64,000 nucleotides of DNA from Angiostrongylus vasorum (lineage: Eukaryota; Nematoda; Chromadorea; Rhabditida; Metastrongylidae). The translations under genes were made by a program, and so were the position numbers. The notes below the pieces were generated by a model. It was not told the origin of the DNA and did not search any database. It saw nothing but the letters and a program-made list of their open reading frames with translations. This document shows positions 34,391-45,270 of the stretch, piece by piece. The number at the start of each line of letters is the position of its first letter. The first letter of the stretch is position 1. The stretch lies in contig JADANN010000164.1 of assembly GCA_018806985.1 (NCBI GenBank), forward strand, positions 434,001 to 498,000. The letters are read 5' to 3'.

Positions 34391-36976
34391 TAGACGCTCG
34401 ACGTTTGTGGCTATAAAGAGCTGTGTGTTTGCCAAGAATTTTGAAAAGCAGAGATAAAATGTTTTTTCTGAAGTAATCCTTGTGTGCGCTCAAAAAGAGC
34501 TTATACTTTACAGTGATACTTGTACGAGGATCACTTCGCTCGAATAGTTCTCCTTCGTTCGAACTTCGTAGTGGCCCTTCAAGATTACGTGGTGTGATGT
34601 GCTTGTAAATACCTTAGCATTGCGCAATTCATTCGACTTCATCAGACATCGCTAGAATGTTTGATTACATATCTGATCTATAAAGTGACACCCAGTGGCC
34701 CAGCAGTGTATCAAATCAGTAATCCTATCCTTCCAGCCAAGTCTGATAACAATTTGTCGACCCCGGGGTGATGGAAGGATTAGTGAGCCCTAGGCACAGG
34801 TAAACTAATAAGCGCTGAGTCTTTGCTAATTTATCATTTTATTCTATTATTAAGTTAATATTCTATTCTGCTATTGTTTGCCTTCCAAGCTGGTAGCGAA
34901 AAAATGGCATCTAGTCCCTCTCTATAAGCCACGACGCAGTCAAATGTCTCCCGTGCATAAGTTCTCTTGCCGTCGCATAGCTTGGGACCATCATGATGCT
35001 TGAATTTGCTTTTCTTTTTTCAAAGTCTTTGCCTATCACAATTATTTCTATACAATTATAAGATAGAAAGATGGGTTTCAGGTTTTTGATCACTTCGCTG
35101 GAGTGCTTTGTTCGTCTTATTTTGGATGCAAACTGGCTTGAAAATTCAACTCCATTTTCCCTACTGTTACCTGTAATGGTTGCATATGGTGTGTTCGGGT
35201 ATGTGGAATGACTTCGAAGCTCCCACTTTTTCGAGAGAGAGATCGGTTTTCAGCTACTACCCACTTGGCGAAATGCTTATATTCCATTTCGGCCTCATCT
35301 CAATGAATGAAACTACCTGTGAACAAGCGAAACCATCTGTGCTGAAGTGGGTGCTGTTTTTTCGGGATCATTAGTGTCATCGAATTTTTTGTCTTGAAGA
35401 CGAAGTGTTTTCGTTTTCGTCATTTTCGTGAATCGTTCTTTCCAGATACATGGTAATAGCTATGCATTAGGTTTTTTCGTTGATTGTCTTGAAAATCTCG
35501 ATCTTTCAGGTTTGACTTTAAAGCAGACTATAATCTGGGTAGAGAGAAGAACTTTATGCAGGTGGGAATAAATGCGAGAAGTTCTTTTTGATAACTACTG
35601 GACAGCCTTACTCAATAACAATCCAGGTATTTGGCTGGGGACTGTGGTTGTTCCCTTTGAACACCAGTCTCGAGGATGGTATGCACTTTGAAATACGGTA
35701 TGAGATTTTAATGTACAAAAGTTTTGGATGACATATGAAGAAGAGTTTGTAAAAATATCTATTCAGATATCGCGGGAAAATGCAAGACAGTCTTCATAGT
35801 AACAATGTAGATTTCTCGCTAATTTTCTTAAATGACAATGGTGTTTGAATGCTTCAAAAGTGCTTGCCACAAAAGAGTCAAGGTTGCTTCGTTCCCGATA
35901 GAAAGAACCTGTGTCAGTCGTGACTCTTTTGAGAAGTCCAGAGGGATGTTACATTTGATTTAAAAGGCTGGGGTAAGGTATACACTTTGTGTTTGACTTG
36001 CAAATCTACACTTTCAGTGCATGAATTTTAGTCGCTGAAATCTTGAACCACCATGTTTTTAATTTGTTGAGCTTACACGAGGTTGAAAATAAGGTTTATT
36101 CGGCTAACGTTTCGACGTCTTCGTCTTCATCAGAGCCGATGATCCAAGTCGATGGTTTATAGTTGTTCTTTTTCTCGATGTGGCGTCTTCGATGTCGTAC
36201 CGAGGCGGATCTTTCCATCAGTGGAACACCGCACAATTGAGGCATGCTCACTCGGCAGTGCTCATTTATACAGAGCGGTTGTTGTTGATATGACTATCCG
36301 TTGATAATAGTTTGCTTTTCAACGGATAATCCACCACACAACAGTCGGTATTATGTTAGCTAGCACGAAGCGAATTGCAAAACAATTTCCTTGACGGTCG
36401 GTTTTCACGACGGTCGGTTTGAAAATTTTAATCCACCGTTTTACAAAAGGATATGAATTAATGGTTTTGAAACTAACATTCTGCGGTTGAATGAATGAGT
36501 GTGCTCAATGAGCACTGCTGTCAAGTATGGGCTGGGATTAAGGTTACAGACTATAGGACCTCTTAGCTAGAAGGATGATTTTTTTTGAGAGAACCTACGT
36601 TTTTGACTGGTCCTTAAGAAGTCTAGGAAGAAAAGTAATGTAATTTACTCAAATAACACAATCTGACGTTCAAGACAGTTTCGTTCTCTCGATCGCTAAA
36701 CGACGTTCTGGTCAATTCTGGGACAGCGCGATACAGTTGTCAATGGAAGGGTGTGTTTTCGTAATTGTGAGATTGTGGTGGATGCCGTAACGAACAACAT
36801 AAGAAGATCTTGTTTGGGATTTATTGTATCTTGCAATAATTTTTGTAACCACTTAAATCTTCAGCTACGTGGACCCGGCCAATCAAATGCGATTCAAGCG
36901 TGTGACAGTGAGTGGCATCGAAAATGAAGTGACATGCGTGGAACGAAATTTTTCTTCATCGATGGGCGTGTCATAG
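27476..36976 (+). CDS. DHHC-type protein S-palmitoyltransferase (11 exons)
   Basis: Transfers palmitate from acyl-CoA to cysteines of membrane-associated proteins; acts in Golgi or plasma membrane. Exons: 27476-27603, 29296-29443, 30418-30504, 30599-30684, 33143-33316, 35082-35198, 35254-35350, 35446-35470, 35524-35561, 35627-35697, 36865-36976. Phases match throughout and total 1083 nt, giving 360 residues, close to ZDHHC2/15/20-type enzymes. Visible parts: TM1 ([20 protein letters not shown]), TM2 in exon 2, a linker with PDKSTNEQ, and the Cys-rich domain ([14 protein letters not shown]). The catalytic DHHC is at about residues 177-180. TM3 and TM4 span exons 5-7, a TTxE motif (NETTCEQ) lies at about 267-270, and a YNLG...FMQVFG segment follows. 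Exon 8 is only 25 nt. After DHHCPW the usual N-N-C-V-G reads N-Q-C-V-N. The exon 2 donor (TTC/gttgct) is weak and is the least certain junction. Introns hold many repeats. Confidence 0.85.
27700..27900 (+). repeat. repC single arm
   Basis: One arm only, with GTGGTGGTGAACGCGTTGG and GCGTTCGCTCCCCACCGCAG; these resemble Pol III A and B boxes. In intron 1 of the DHHC gene. Confidence 0.7.
28150..28480 (+). repeat. repB copy
   Basis: Contains TTTTGCTGGTTTAGCCACTG, GTCGCCCTTGTGGATCAGAG and AACGCCGGACTCCT. In intron 1 of the DHHC gene. Confidence 0.75.
30815..31195 (-). repeat. repB copy
   Basis: Full minus copy from GGTTTACCGTCTCATCGTGG to TTGGAGATTATGCCCGCAC. In intron 4 of the DHHC gene. Confidence 0.8.
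31228..31690. repeat. repC foldback element (inverted repeat)
   Basis: Left arm 31228-31460 and right arm 31500-31690 are inverted copies of the same sequence (AACGCGTTCACCAC on the left, GTGGTGAACGCGTT on the right; CGATAGAACTAGCTGAGAGA on the right with its complement on the left). The spacer is about 50 bp. Could form a hairpin of roughly 200 bp. Confidence 0.8.
31945..32215 (+). repeat. SINE-1 (tRNA-derived) reference copy
   Basis: Head GGCGCGTGTAGCGCAGTGG carries a perfect A box (TAGCGCAGTGG); the B box is GGATTCGATCC 36 nt later. Body about 200 bp, 3' end near AGGGCTTTATCCG. This is a SINE and not a tRNA gene: no cloverleaf follows the boxes. In intron 4 of the DHHC gene. Confidence 0.85.
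33685..33728. repeat. TA/TG-rich microsatellite
   Basis: Alternating TATGTATATGTACATATA-like tract directly before the SINE-1 head at 33730. Confidence 0.7.
33730..33995 (+). repeat. SINE-1 (tRNA-derived) copy
   Basis: A box TGGCGCAGTGG, B box GGAATCGATCC, standard body and 3' end. In intron 5 of the DHHC gene. Confidence 0.8.
34020..34304. repeat. repC foldback element truncated at an (AT)n tract
   Basis: Left inverted arm 34020-34170 complete; right arm stops at GTGAACGCGTTATAATT and runs straight into the AT microsatellite. Confidence 0.7.
34305..34387. repeat. (AT)n microsatellite, about 83 bp
   Basis: Uninterrupted AT dinucleotides; length may be unreliable in the assembly. In intron 5 of the DHHC gene. 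Confidence 0.95.
34600..34805 (-). repeat. SINE-1 copy, headless
   Basis: Body segments match other minus copies (CATTCGACTTCATCAGACAT, TCCTTCCAGCCAAGTCTG); the tRNA-like head is decayed. Confidence 0.6.
36065..36340 (-). mobile_element. Penelope terminal-repeat copy with intact hammerhead-like motif
   Basis: Solo terminal repeat in the last intron of the DHHC gene. Shares AACACCGC...GCTCACTCGGCAGTG-type and TTTATACAGA-type segments with the repeat at 44.9-45.3 kb. The ribozyme-like motif is listed separately. Confidence 0.65.
36102..36137 (-). ncRNA. Candidate hammerhead ribozyme (type I, minimal)
   Basis: On the minus strand in order: GGCT, CTGATGA, A, hairpin GAC-GAAGAC-GTC, GAAA, C, GTT, AGCC. 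The arms GGCT/AGCC pair over 4 bp (stem I), CTGATGA and GAAA are the invariant core, GTT is an allowed cleavage triplet, and stem III is only about 2 bp. Short stem III is typical of hammerheads reported in Penelope-like elements. Confidence 0.65.
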
Positions 36977-37085
36977 GGAGAGCTGCGGCTTCGATCTTCT
37001 CTCCGAGATCGGATTGTTCGAACGATTGTGAATGCCATATAACCGAATTTAATTTTTAGTATGCACGTATTGTACAGCGTTATTG

Positions 37086-37091
37086 AATAAA
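37086..37091 (+). terminator. Candidate polyadenylation signal of the DHHC gene
   Basis: AATAAA about 110 nt after the stop codon at 36976, before the RTE copy that starts near 37.4 kb. Confidence 0.45.
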
Positions 37092-37384
37092 TTTTTGGTT
37101 AGTTAGTTGCCATTTAGGGAAGAAAATATAAAATTTACCACTTTCAATACCTTATCGAGGGCACTCATTAATTGAAAGTAAGTCAACAAGCTAAAAAATC
37201 TTTGGGAACCCAACCGTAGCATCCTACTTTGGGAAGTTTTGGCACCTTTTGCTACCTTTTTTTTCGAGTACGTCAGGTTGTAAAGCCCCATTTTTTCCCT
37301 TGTGTGCAAAATTAGTCCAGTGGGTTCTCCCCGCTCTAGAGACTCGTTGAGCATCATATCATTCCTCTAGGCCTTTCGTGAAGA

Positions 37385-40330
37385 ACTCTGACCATCGGTT
37401 AGGAGGTCTTCATGTATCATGTAATGCGTTTAACATCCCGAGGAATCCAATTGCTAACGGCTACTTCGGTTATCGTTCATACGCATTACATGTCTGGCCC
37501 ACCTTATCTTTGGCTGCTCGACGTACAGAACGGCATCTTTGATTTTTTGATCGTTGACGCAGGTCGGAGTCGGAACTTCGGATCCCTTCCCTTAGTTGCG
37601 TGACACGGGATACTCCTAGCATCGTCCTTTCGACTGCGTTTTCAATAATGCTGAGTGGTTTTTTCATCCTTCTTACGCAGCGACCAAGTTTCTGACGCAT
37701 ATGTTAGAGCAGGAAGTACCGTTGAGTCGATAAGGTGGGCACGGAGTCAGGTGTTCTTTGTTCTCTTCACTACATCCTCGATGCTCTTGAAAGCTCCCCA
37801 AGCCGCTCATTTTCTTCTGCTCAGCTCTGGAGCTAAGTCGTTAACCATATTGATTTCCCGACCTAGATAGACATAAATGGAGCATTCGGAGATATTCCGT
37901 TCCGTTGAGCGTGAATGGAGCATACGAAACCAATCCGTTCCTCATGAACATCGTTTTTGTTAGGCTTAATCAAAGACCAATCTTTCAACAGCCTTTGCCA
38001 AAGTCGCAAAGCATTCGTTCCGCTTGGTTAATGTTTGGTGTTATAAGAACGATATCATCAGCAAAATAATTGCCAACCATCGATTTTCACTCCCATATTA
38101 TCACATCTCAGTGTTCGCATGACGTTCTGGAGGGTGGCGGTAAATAATTTTGACGAGATAGTGTCGTCTTAACTAAACCAACTTTTGACGTCGATGTTAA
38201 TGTGGTTATAGAATGGTGGTATCTTGGTTGTGCTTTATATTTTGAGTAGCGACGTGCTTGCTCTCCAGAGCTTCCACGGCTGTTTCTGTCTCATCTGAGT
38301 CAAAAGCTTTCTTTAAATCCGTGAAGCTGAGACAAAGCAGTCTGTTTTTACTCTCGCGATAGTTCAGTGAATATTATTATCGTGTGATATGTGGTCCATC
38401 GTACTGAATCCTTTTCAAAACCCTGCTTACCCACATGGGTGTCCTTCGTTCATTGTTTAGTCAATCTTGTTTAGGATGACTCGAGAGAACAGTTTGTTGA
38501 CGACAGAAAACAAGCAGATTGGGCTACAATGCAAATATCGCGAAAGTCTCCTATCTTGAATAGCAAGATAACCATGCTGGTTTTTTACAGAATAAGAGCC
38601 TTACATTCTGACAGGTAACGGGTAGAAGGCTGAGACAGTGTTTTTTATGAGACGGCAGAAGGTTCTTCAGGTGTTCTGGTCTTATCCTGTCCGGACCTGG
38701 TGTTGTTCGATTTTTAACCGACGCAATGGCACGTTGGATTTCGGAAGGGAGAACCGATAGCACAACATATCCCTCCTCTTTTATTTCGTATGAGGGAAGG
38801 TGGACGTGGCTATCGAAAGGATCTGAGTAGTAATCGTGAATGATTTTCTCCATTACCTTTTTTGAACGCTGTACTGTTCCGTCTGGGCGTCGGAGTGCAA
38901 TAATCTTGGTCTTGTAACTTGTAAAGCTTCGGTGGGCTTTGTGAATGCCTTTCCGAGCCTCTGCAGCTTCGACCATTACTGCTGCTCTTCTCCCTTCAAG
39001 ATCTTCTTTTATCGCCTGTCTGCATTGTTTTGCAAGTTCGGGCGTTAGTTGGCGGTTGCCTTCAGCTCGTGCCATTCCGCGTTGGCGTATCAGATGAAGT
39101 TTCTGGAGATACACATCTGGTGACTTTCGAACTATCAGTTTTTATAGCATTAACTTAAAAAATGTTGAATGAGCTGATCCTATTCCTCGTCGATGTTATC
39201 AAGTACAGCATCGTCCAGCAGGCGAGCGAAGAAGCGTCTGTTTGCGGTGGTTTCATGATCTCGTTTTTTGAAATTGGCGCCGTTTTTTCCTTTTCGTGAG
39301 GGATGAAATATTGTATAGAGAAGGCGATGGTCAGGTTTTGTGTGGAATTTTTTGGGTAGCAGAGACATCGGCACCCTCGATTTACCATGATGCGGTCTAA
39401 TTCTTATGGTACTTTCCACAGCCACCGTTGAGGGAATTCTTCGACTTCGTCTTCGTCAATGTTTAATGTGAGTGCCTAGACGAAGAAGACACTATGAAAG
39501 TGGATACTGATCCACACCTCTTCAATTGTAAACGCCCTGTTTCTGTCGTTACTTGTTCAAATGACTATGCATTCATGGCCTAACCCGTGTTGTCATGAAC
39601 ACGGACCCCGCCAACTCTTCTACTGTCGCATGTTCCGAGGAACAGATGATGTCACAGACGGGGTTGAATGGATAGCGTCTTTTCTTCTCGGCCAGTCTAA
39701 TGACGTCGCACCTTATCATTTCTGTATGAATGAAGACTACAGTAGACTGATGAGGTTTTACAGAGGAATCAGATGCGAGTGTGCATGCATTGTAGGTAAA
39801 GATGGTCCAGTCACCTTTATCCTTAGCGGTCTAAGCGTACAAAACGGCCGTGATACTTTAACTGCCTCTCCTTGGCTGTCTCACCAACACTGCCATACAT
39901 TCTTTCTGGCTCAGGGAAATGATGCCAGTTTATTTTTATTGCGCTCATTTTTTTTGATACCAACGTATAACTTGCTGAGCGCTGAACGTGGGGCTGTGTA
40001 TACTCACGGGTAGCTTGCCACTCTCTCCCAAAGGAGACGCGCAGCATATTTGTTGGAGGCGACTCCTAACTGTCTCCCATACACTTCCCCGTTACTTGGT
40101 TGCGTGCTTTTGCCCGAGAGCACTCGTGGAACACAATCCGCTTAAACGAGAACACACTCACACCACGTATGAATACATCTTCGTAAATACAGAAGGTATG
40201 GGTCAAATCGATGCAGCAGGAGCAGGGAGTCCAAACCTCAGATCCACTTGCGTCTCAGGGAAGCGAAAGTCGCTTTTGGTCAGCGATTTCTCACCACCTT
40301 AGAACGCGTCAAGTTGCCTCGCGACTAAGC
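37385..40330 (-). mobile_element. RTE-type retrotransposon of a second family, inactive
   Basis: Minus-strand order: 5' region 40330-39850; endonuclease 39840-39160 (WTIFTYNACT, GPCS*QHGLGHECIVI-like piece, KFHTKPDHRLLYTIF); linker and reverse transcriptase 39114-38551 (GRRAAVMVEAAEARKGIHKA, LRRPDGTVQRSKKVMEKIIH, NRTTPGPDRIRPEHLKNLLP); C-terminal part to about 37470 (VERTMLGVSRVTQLREGIRS). Frameshifts and stops are frequent. Distinct from the 19-26 kb family in sequence, same domain order. Confidence 0.8.
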
Positions 40331-41879
40331 GGCATAAGATTCCTCTCTGAGGGAGATTCGTGTGCTCAGTGCTATGATAGAATATAATTGTGAAAATAGT
40401 TACTTCGCGAATTTTGAGGTAAAATTTTCGAAACTGCTAGTATCTATAAAGGCTAAGAGGGATCTTCATTGTTACGGTTAACTTAAAACGCATCTAATTG
40501 TCTGTTCCATCCTAGTCTGTGAGTCTCGATGAATTTGCTTCAAATGTCTTGGAAGCTTATGTTAGCTTTGAAACGGTTTATGGAATCCAAATGAGGTGTG
40601 CTATAAATATGTATATAAAAAAGCAGCATCTTCGAATTATAGTCTCAGCAATCACAACTCCGAAAAACCTAAAAGGAATTTGATGGTTCTAAGGCCGAAA
40701 CCCATAATGTCATTCACAAATAACACGAGTTCAAGCCCGATTTTTTTCATCTGCTGCTTAAACTTTTATTGAGCCCCTAAGGTTTCACTTAGTCGCAAAC
40801 ACCGCCAAGGCACTATTAGCACAGCACTATTACTATAGCTCGTCACGGTATTATTACTCCAAATTTTTGATGCATTATGGCATATTTTTTGAGATTGATC
40901 TTCTAAATCGTTCCGTAAGGCAGTGCTGTGCTCCATTACACCTTAAATCACATCACTATCTCAGAGGATTAGAATTGCGACTCTCCATCACGTTTTGATA
41001 GAAGATCACTCTAATGCTATGATAAAGACCATAACCATGAAACTGGAAATTATAAACTGACCAGAGCGCCTAATGCCTTCAGGCGCTTAGTATTCAGCAA
41101 TTAAATTTTTTCCGCTTCATTTATCTATACCTAATTGCCGCTTTACTTTCTTTCTCTTTCTTTACGTCTTTAGAAAACACACGCACTTTGACTATGAATG
41201 TCCACACTCTATCGAAAAAGAGGAGAGGGTCGCTCAAATTGTCTTGCCACTTTTCATTTTTTTAACCCATTCTCGGGAGATCTCTTCTCTTCCATCAAAA
41301 TTGGTCTCCGTGATAATGAAGCCAATACATCAACACTATTGCAGACAAATTTTAAACCGATGATTCTATTGAGCGTCCAGAACTGAATAAATATCGATAT
41401 TTAAAAGCTTGGATAACCCGTATTCACACATCCTTCGTGCCTTTGCACTTCTTCGACTGTCCTGCCATTCATTCTCAGTCTTAGAAGTGTCATCAACTGG
41501 CATATTCGAATCCATCTGCTACTTCAGAGTTTAAAGGCCTATTCCTACTGCGAATATTGCTGGTATACGCATTCAACGAACGATCTTGAGGTATACCTCG
41601 AGGTCGCTTGGATTCTGGTGGAATCGCAGAACTGTCTCATGCGATTAATCGTCTAATGCTTTTTATTGCTTCATATGCTGTTGGATCGTGAAAATTGGAT
41701 ATCCACAAGATCCATGTTATATAAACCCACTCGTTGTTGACTGCGCCCATTCAAATTGACAATATATTGATAGAGTGCCTTTTGTACTGCAAGCGATTAA
41801 GTCGAGTTGGTGAAGGTATCAGTCTGTCGTAAACCGACTTTCGTTAAACCTCGGCATAAATAATCAATGTACTTTATTT
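40331..41879. other. No gene recognised
   Basis: AT-rich sequence with short open frames only. 41490-41860 may be a decayed retroelement, but no motif could be confirmed. Confidence 0.4.
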
Positions 41880-42070
41880 CAGCGGTAGCGTTACACGAAG
41901 TTGTTACCAAACATTTATTCGGCTAACGTTTTGACATCTTCGTCTTCCTGTTCAGCAATCACGAGATTGTTAAACAGCATACATTTACTTCCATAGAAAA
42001 AACACAACACAATACAACAGTAGCTGACGTTTCGGCAGTATAGCCTTCTTCAGAGCCGCTTTTTTTACGA
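41880..42070 (-). mobile_element. Two abutting Penelope terminal-repeat ends
   Basis: 41880-41950 ends a repeat of the 36.1-kb type (CGGCTAACGTTTTGACATCT), cut inside its hammerhead motif. 41951-42070 is a repeat of the 44.9-kb type with an intact motif. Confidence 0.6.
42022..42057 (-). ncRNA. Candidate hammerhead ribozyme
   Basis: Minus strand: GGCT, CTGAAGA, A, hairpin GGC-TATACT-GCC, GAAA, C, GTC, AGC. Core and stem I arms are complete. Lies just 3' of the Penelope element at 42.1-44.0 kb. Confidence 0.65.
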
Positions 42071-42139
42071 GCCTTCCAATGAGGAAGATTAGAACAGCTG
42101 ATTATCGTCGCACAAGGTTGATGACTGCACCGTCCCACA

Positions 42140-44020
42140 TCGGAGATTGATGCGAACGTACGGGGTCGGGTCGCGTATGACCTCTGGGCATTCATCCCTG
42201 CTATTCATTGTGGGGTTTTTGGCATTTATCCAAAAAGCCTCAAGAAGTTTTTCGCGCTGGTGTTTTAGTCTCCTGTGCGAGGATATTGACTTTTACTTCA
42301 AAATCGTCTCCGCTATGCTTTTGTATCCTATAAGTGTCTAGTGGGGCACTTTGTCCTAGGTTTCGTTTGCCATCTAGGTGTTCTTTTATACGGATACACA
42401 AAGGTCTGCCCGTTTCGCCAATATGTTCATCTCCGCAATTATTAAAGAGATCAGGTATATCGTACCTGAACTCATGCAATAACCGTCTCTGCCGTGAGGG
42501 CAAATTACGCAATTTGTTGTCTCACATAGACGGTCATACAGGCGGTTACGAACTAACTGACGACGTAGAGTAGCCGGTGGTATTTCAACTATCGCTACCC
42601 ATTCCTCTAGACCTGCTCTTCTTAAGCATCGTTTAATAGCTACGCTTACTTCATCGCTCATAAAGGGCAACATAAACGAGACTTTCTTTTGGCCAAGTGT
42701 TTCGCTTGGACTCGTCGCTCTCCTTCTAAACTTATCTCGTGGGGTTACTATTTCGTACCCATTGGAGATGGCTATTTGCCGAGCCAAGTCCCGCGATTCT
42801 TCCTTTAGTTCCCTGGTTGTGCACACAGAGGTGCCTGTTCGAAACATGTTTCTCACAAGCGCCCTCTTTGTGTTTGAAGGGTGGGAAGAAAGGAAATGAA
42901 CGAGGATGTTCTTGTTACTTGGCTTTCGGTACCACTTTGTCATGTAACCGCTACTTGATAGGTTTATTTGAACGTTTAAAAAAGGAAGCCAGTTTTTTCT
43001 CGGTTTCTCCCGGGTGAACTTAATGCACTCAGACTGCACTTTCAATAATTCAAAGCATTTGTCCATCTCCTCCTGCGTAGAGAAGATGACAAAACAATCA
43101 TCTACATATCTGCAGTAGAGTAGTGGCCGGAGATCGAGAACAGGGGGCTTCTATCTTAGACATAAACACAATGGCAAGGCTTGGTGACAGTTGTGGTCCC
43201 ATTGCCAACCCCCTTATTTGCGCGAAATATATCCCAGACCATCTGAAAATCGAGCAGTTTACGCACTCGTTTAAGAGAGCCACTAGCTGCTGGATGGACA
43301 AGCCATGCATATTTATTCTTCCTTCATGCTCAACAAGAAATTCGAAGATGGCTTGCATTGCGGAGTCATTCGATACGTTGGTGTACAGTGCGGTAACGTC
43401 GAAGGACTCCATCACGTACGCGTTATTAGGAGACGCGTTACGTAGACGTTCTAGGAACATTTGGGTGTTTGTGAGGTGAACTGGAATGTGGTTAAGCAAC
43501 TGGGTAAGTATTAGGCTTAAAAACCAGGTTATTATAATCGCTGGCCCGTCTGCACAGCTGATGATGGGTCTAACCTTAAATGATGACGCATTGGTTGACG
43601 CAAGATCATCAGGTGATACCAACTTATGTGTTTTACTAGGTAGCTATAGGACGGGACATGTTGGTTTATCGAATTTAAAGCGCGAAACGTCCGATGATTT
43701 TAAACCTCCAGCCTTTGCCACACTGACCCATTGATTGTTTAGCTTTCGGTATTGACTTTTATAATCCTTTTCAGAGGACGGACGATAGGTAGCATCACTA
43801 AGATGTTCCTCTGTTATCTCAACATCCAGCTGGCGAGGAATAACTACGAACTCTCCGCACTTATCATTAACAGACAATCTTACTGTTTTTTGAGTTTATT
43901 AATTCTCTGATTTCTCGCGTGCCACATTTTCGTGCGGCTGTAAGGTTAGAGATAAACTTTCTTTCGCGGTAGTGATTAAGGGTCTTTGAGAACGCCGTCC
44001 GAAAAACACGCAGAATTTTA
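42140..44020 (-). mobile_element. Penelope-like retroelement, frameshifted
   Basis: Minus-strand order: a pre-RT segment (SVNDKCGEFVVIPRQLDVEI) at about 43870; reverse transcriptase blocks FKVRPIISCADGPAI, SFDVTALYTNVSND and RGLAMGPQLSPSLAIVF at 43620-43150; a YVDD box at about 43105, one frame away; LPFLNVQINLSSSGYMTKWYR; and CLRRAGLEEWVAI. The C-terminal GIY-YIG nuclease region has a Cys-rich lead (CVICPHGRDGYCMSSGTIYL) and GETGRPLCIRIKEHLDGKRN at 42400. There are frame breaks near 43100 and 42450. A canonical active copy would read through these. Confidence 0.85.
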
Positions 44021-44139
44021 TGTCAACTCCATCGTTAGGGTCCTGCTGTCTGAAAAACCTCTTAGGGAAAGGAGATGGTGGTAGTGTTGCCGTCTGTTGA
44101 TCTTTATCTCTATTTGATGTTTAGACCATAGAAGTTTAG

Positions 44140-44740
44140 AAGGAGAGCGACGCGCCCAAGCGAAACACTTGGCCAAAAAGAAAGCCCCCGTTTATGTTGC
44201 CCTTTATGAGCGATGAAGTAAGCGTAGCTATTAAACGATGCTTAAGAAGAGCAGGTCTAGAGGAATCGGTAGCGATAGTTGAAATACCATCGGCTACTCT
44301 ACGTCGTCAGTTAGTTCGTAACCGCCTGTATGACCGTCTATGTGAGATAACAAATTGCGTAATTTGCCCTCACGGCAGGGACGGTGATTGCATGAGTTCA
44401 GGTACGATATACCTGATCTCTTTAATAATTGCGGAGATGAACATATTGGCAGAAACGGGCAGACCTTTGTGTATCCGTATAAAAAGAACACCTAGATGGC
44501 AAACGAAAACTAGGACAAAGTGCTCCACTAGGCACTCATAGAATACAAAAGCATAGCGGAGACGATTTTGAAGTAAAAGTCAATATCCTCGCACAGGAGA
44601 CTAAAACACCAGCGCGAAAACTTCTTGAGACTTTTTGGATAAATGCCAAAAAACCCCACAATGAATAGCAGGGATGAATGCCCAGAGGTCATACGCGACC
44701 TGACCCCGTATGTTCGCATCAGTTTCTGATGTGGGATGGT
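44140..44740 (+). mobile_element. Inverted 3' fragment of the same Penelope family
   Basis: Plus-strand copy of the C-terminal part (LPFMSDEVSVAIKRCLRRAG, NCVICPHGRDGDCMSSGTIY, AETGRPLCIRIK) and the downstream DLTPYVRI end. It differs from the minus copy by a few substitutions, so the two are close relatives. Confidence 0.85.
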
Positions 44741-44879
44741 GCAGTCATCAACCTTATGCGACTATAATCAGCTGTTCTAATCTTCCTCATTGGAAGTCAC
44801 GTAAAAAAGCGGTGAGTTTTCTCGAGAGGCTGTTGATCGTCCAATTACCATAGAGTTTTTCGTCTTTTTTGTAAGTGTT

Positions 44880-45270
44880 ATTGAAGCGTTTGGCCTAGTA
44901 AACTGTATATCAGTATAGCCTTCCAGGCTCTGAAGAAGGCGATACTGCCGAAACGTCAGCTACTGTTGCATTGTATTGTGTTTTTCTACGGAAGTAAATG
45001 CATGCTGTATAACAACCTCGCGATTGATGAACAAGAAAACGACGCATTCATATTCCAATGCCGAGGTTAATAGAAAGTCGATCCTGGGAGCTGTCTTCGT
45101 CTTCTTCCGACCCGACGTTGCAAGTCGATTTCAACAGTGTCAATCGATCTTCGCACTCTCTATGTTACGCATTCGTCGTCGTATCGAATCGGATCCCCTT
45201 TAGTAGAACACCGCTTGAATGGGGCCTTCTCACTCGGTGATTCTGTTTTATACAGGATGCTTGTTATTTA
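44880..45270 (+). mobile_element. Penelope terminal repeat (plus) following the inverted fragment
   Basis: Contains the hammerhead-like motif at 44926-44961, then GCGATTGATGAACAAGAAAACG and the AGAACACCGCTTGAATGGGG / TTTTATACAGGATG tail also seen at 36.2-36.3 kb in the other orientation. Confidence 0.7.
44926..44961 (+). ncRNA. Candidate hammerhead ribozyme
   Basis: GGCT, CTGAAGA, A, hairpin GGC-GATACT-GCC, GAAA, C, GTC, AGCT. All core bases present; stem I pairs GCT with AGC. Confidence 0.65.

Noticed and set aside
34245..34493. An open frame with a long Tyr-Ile repeat
   Set aside because: Pure artefact of the (AT)n microsatellite.
39561..40302. Plus-strand 150-codon and 104-codon open frames
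   Set aside because: They lie antisense to the endonuclease and 5' region of the RTE element and show no domain of their own.
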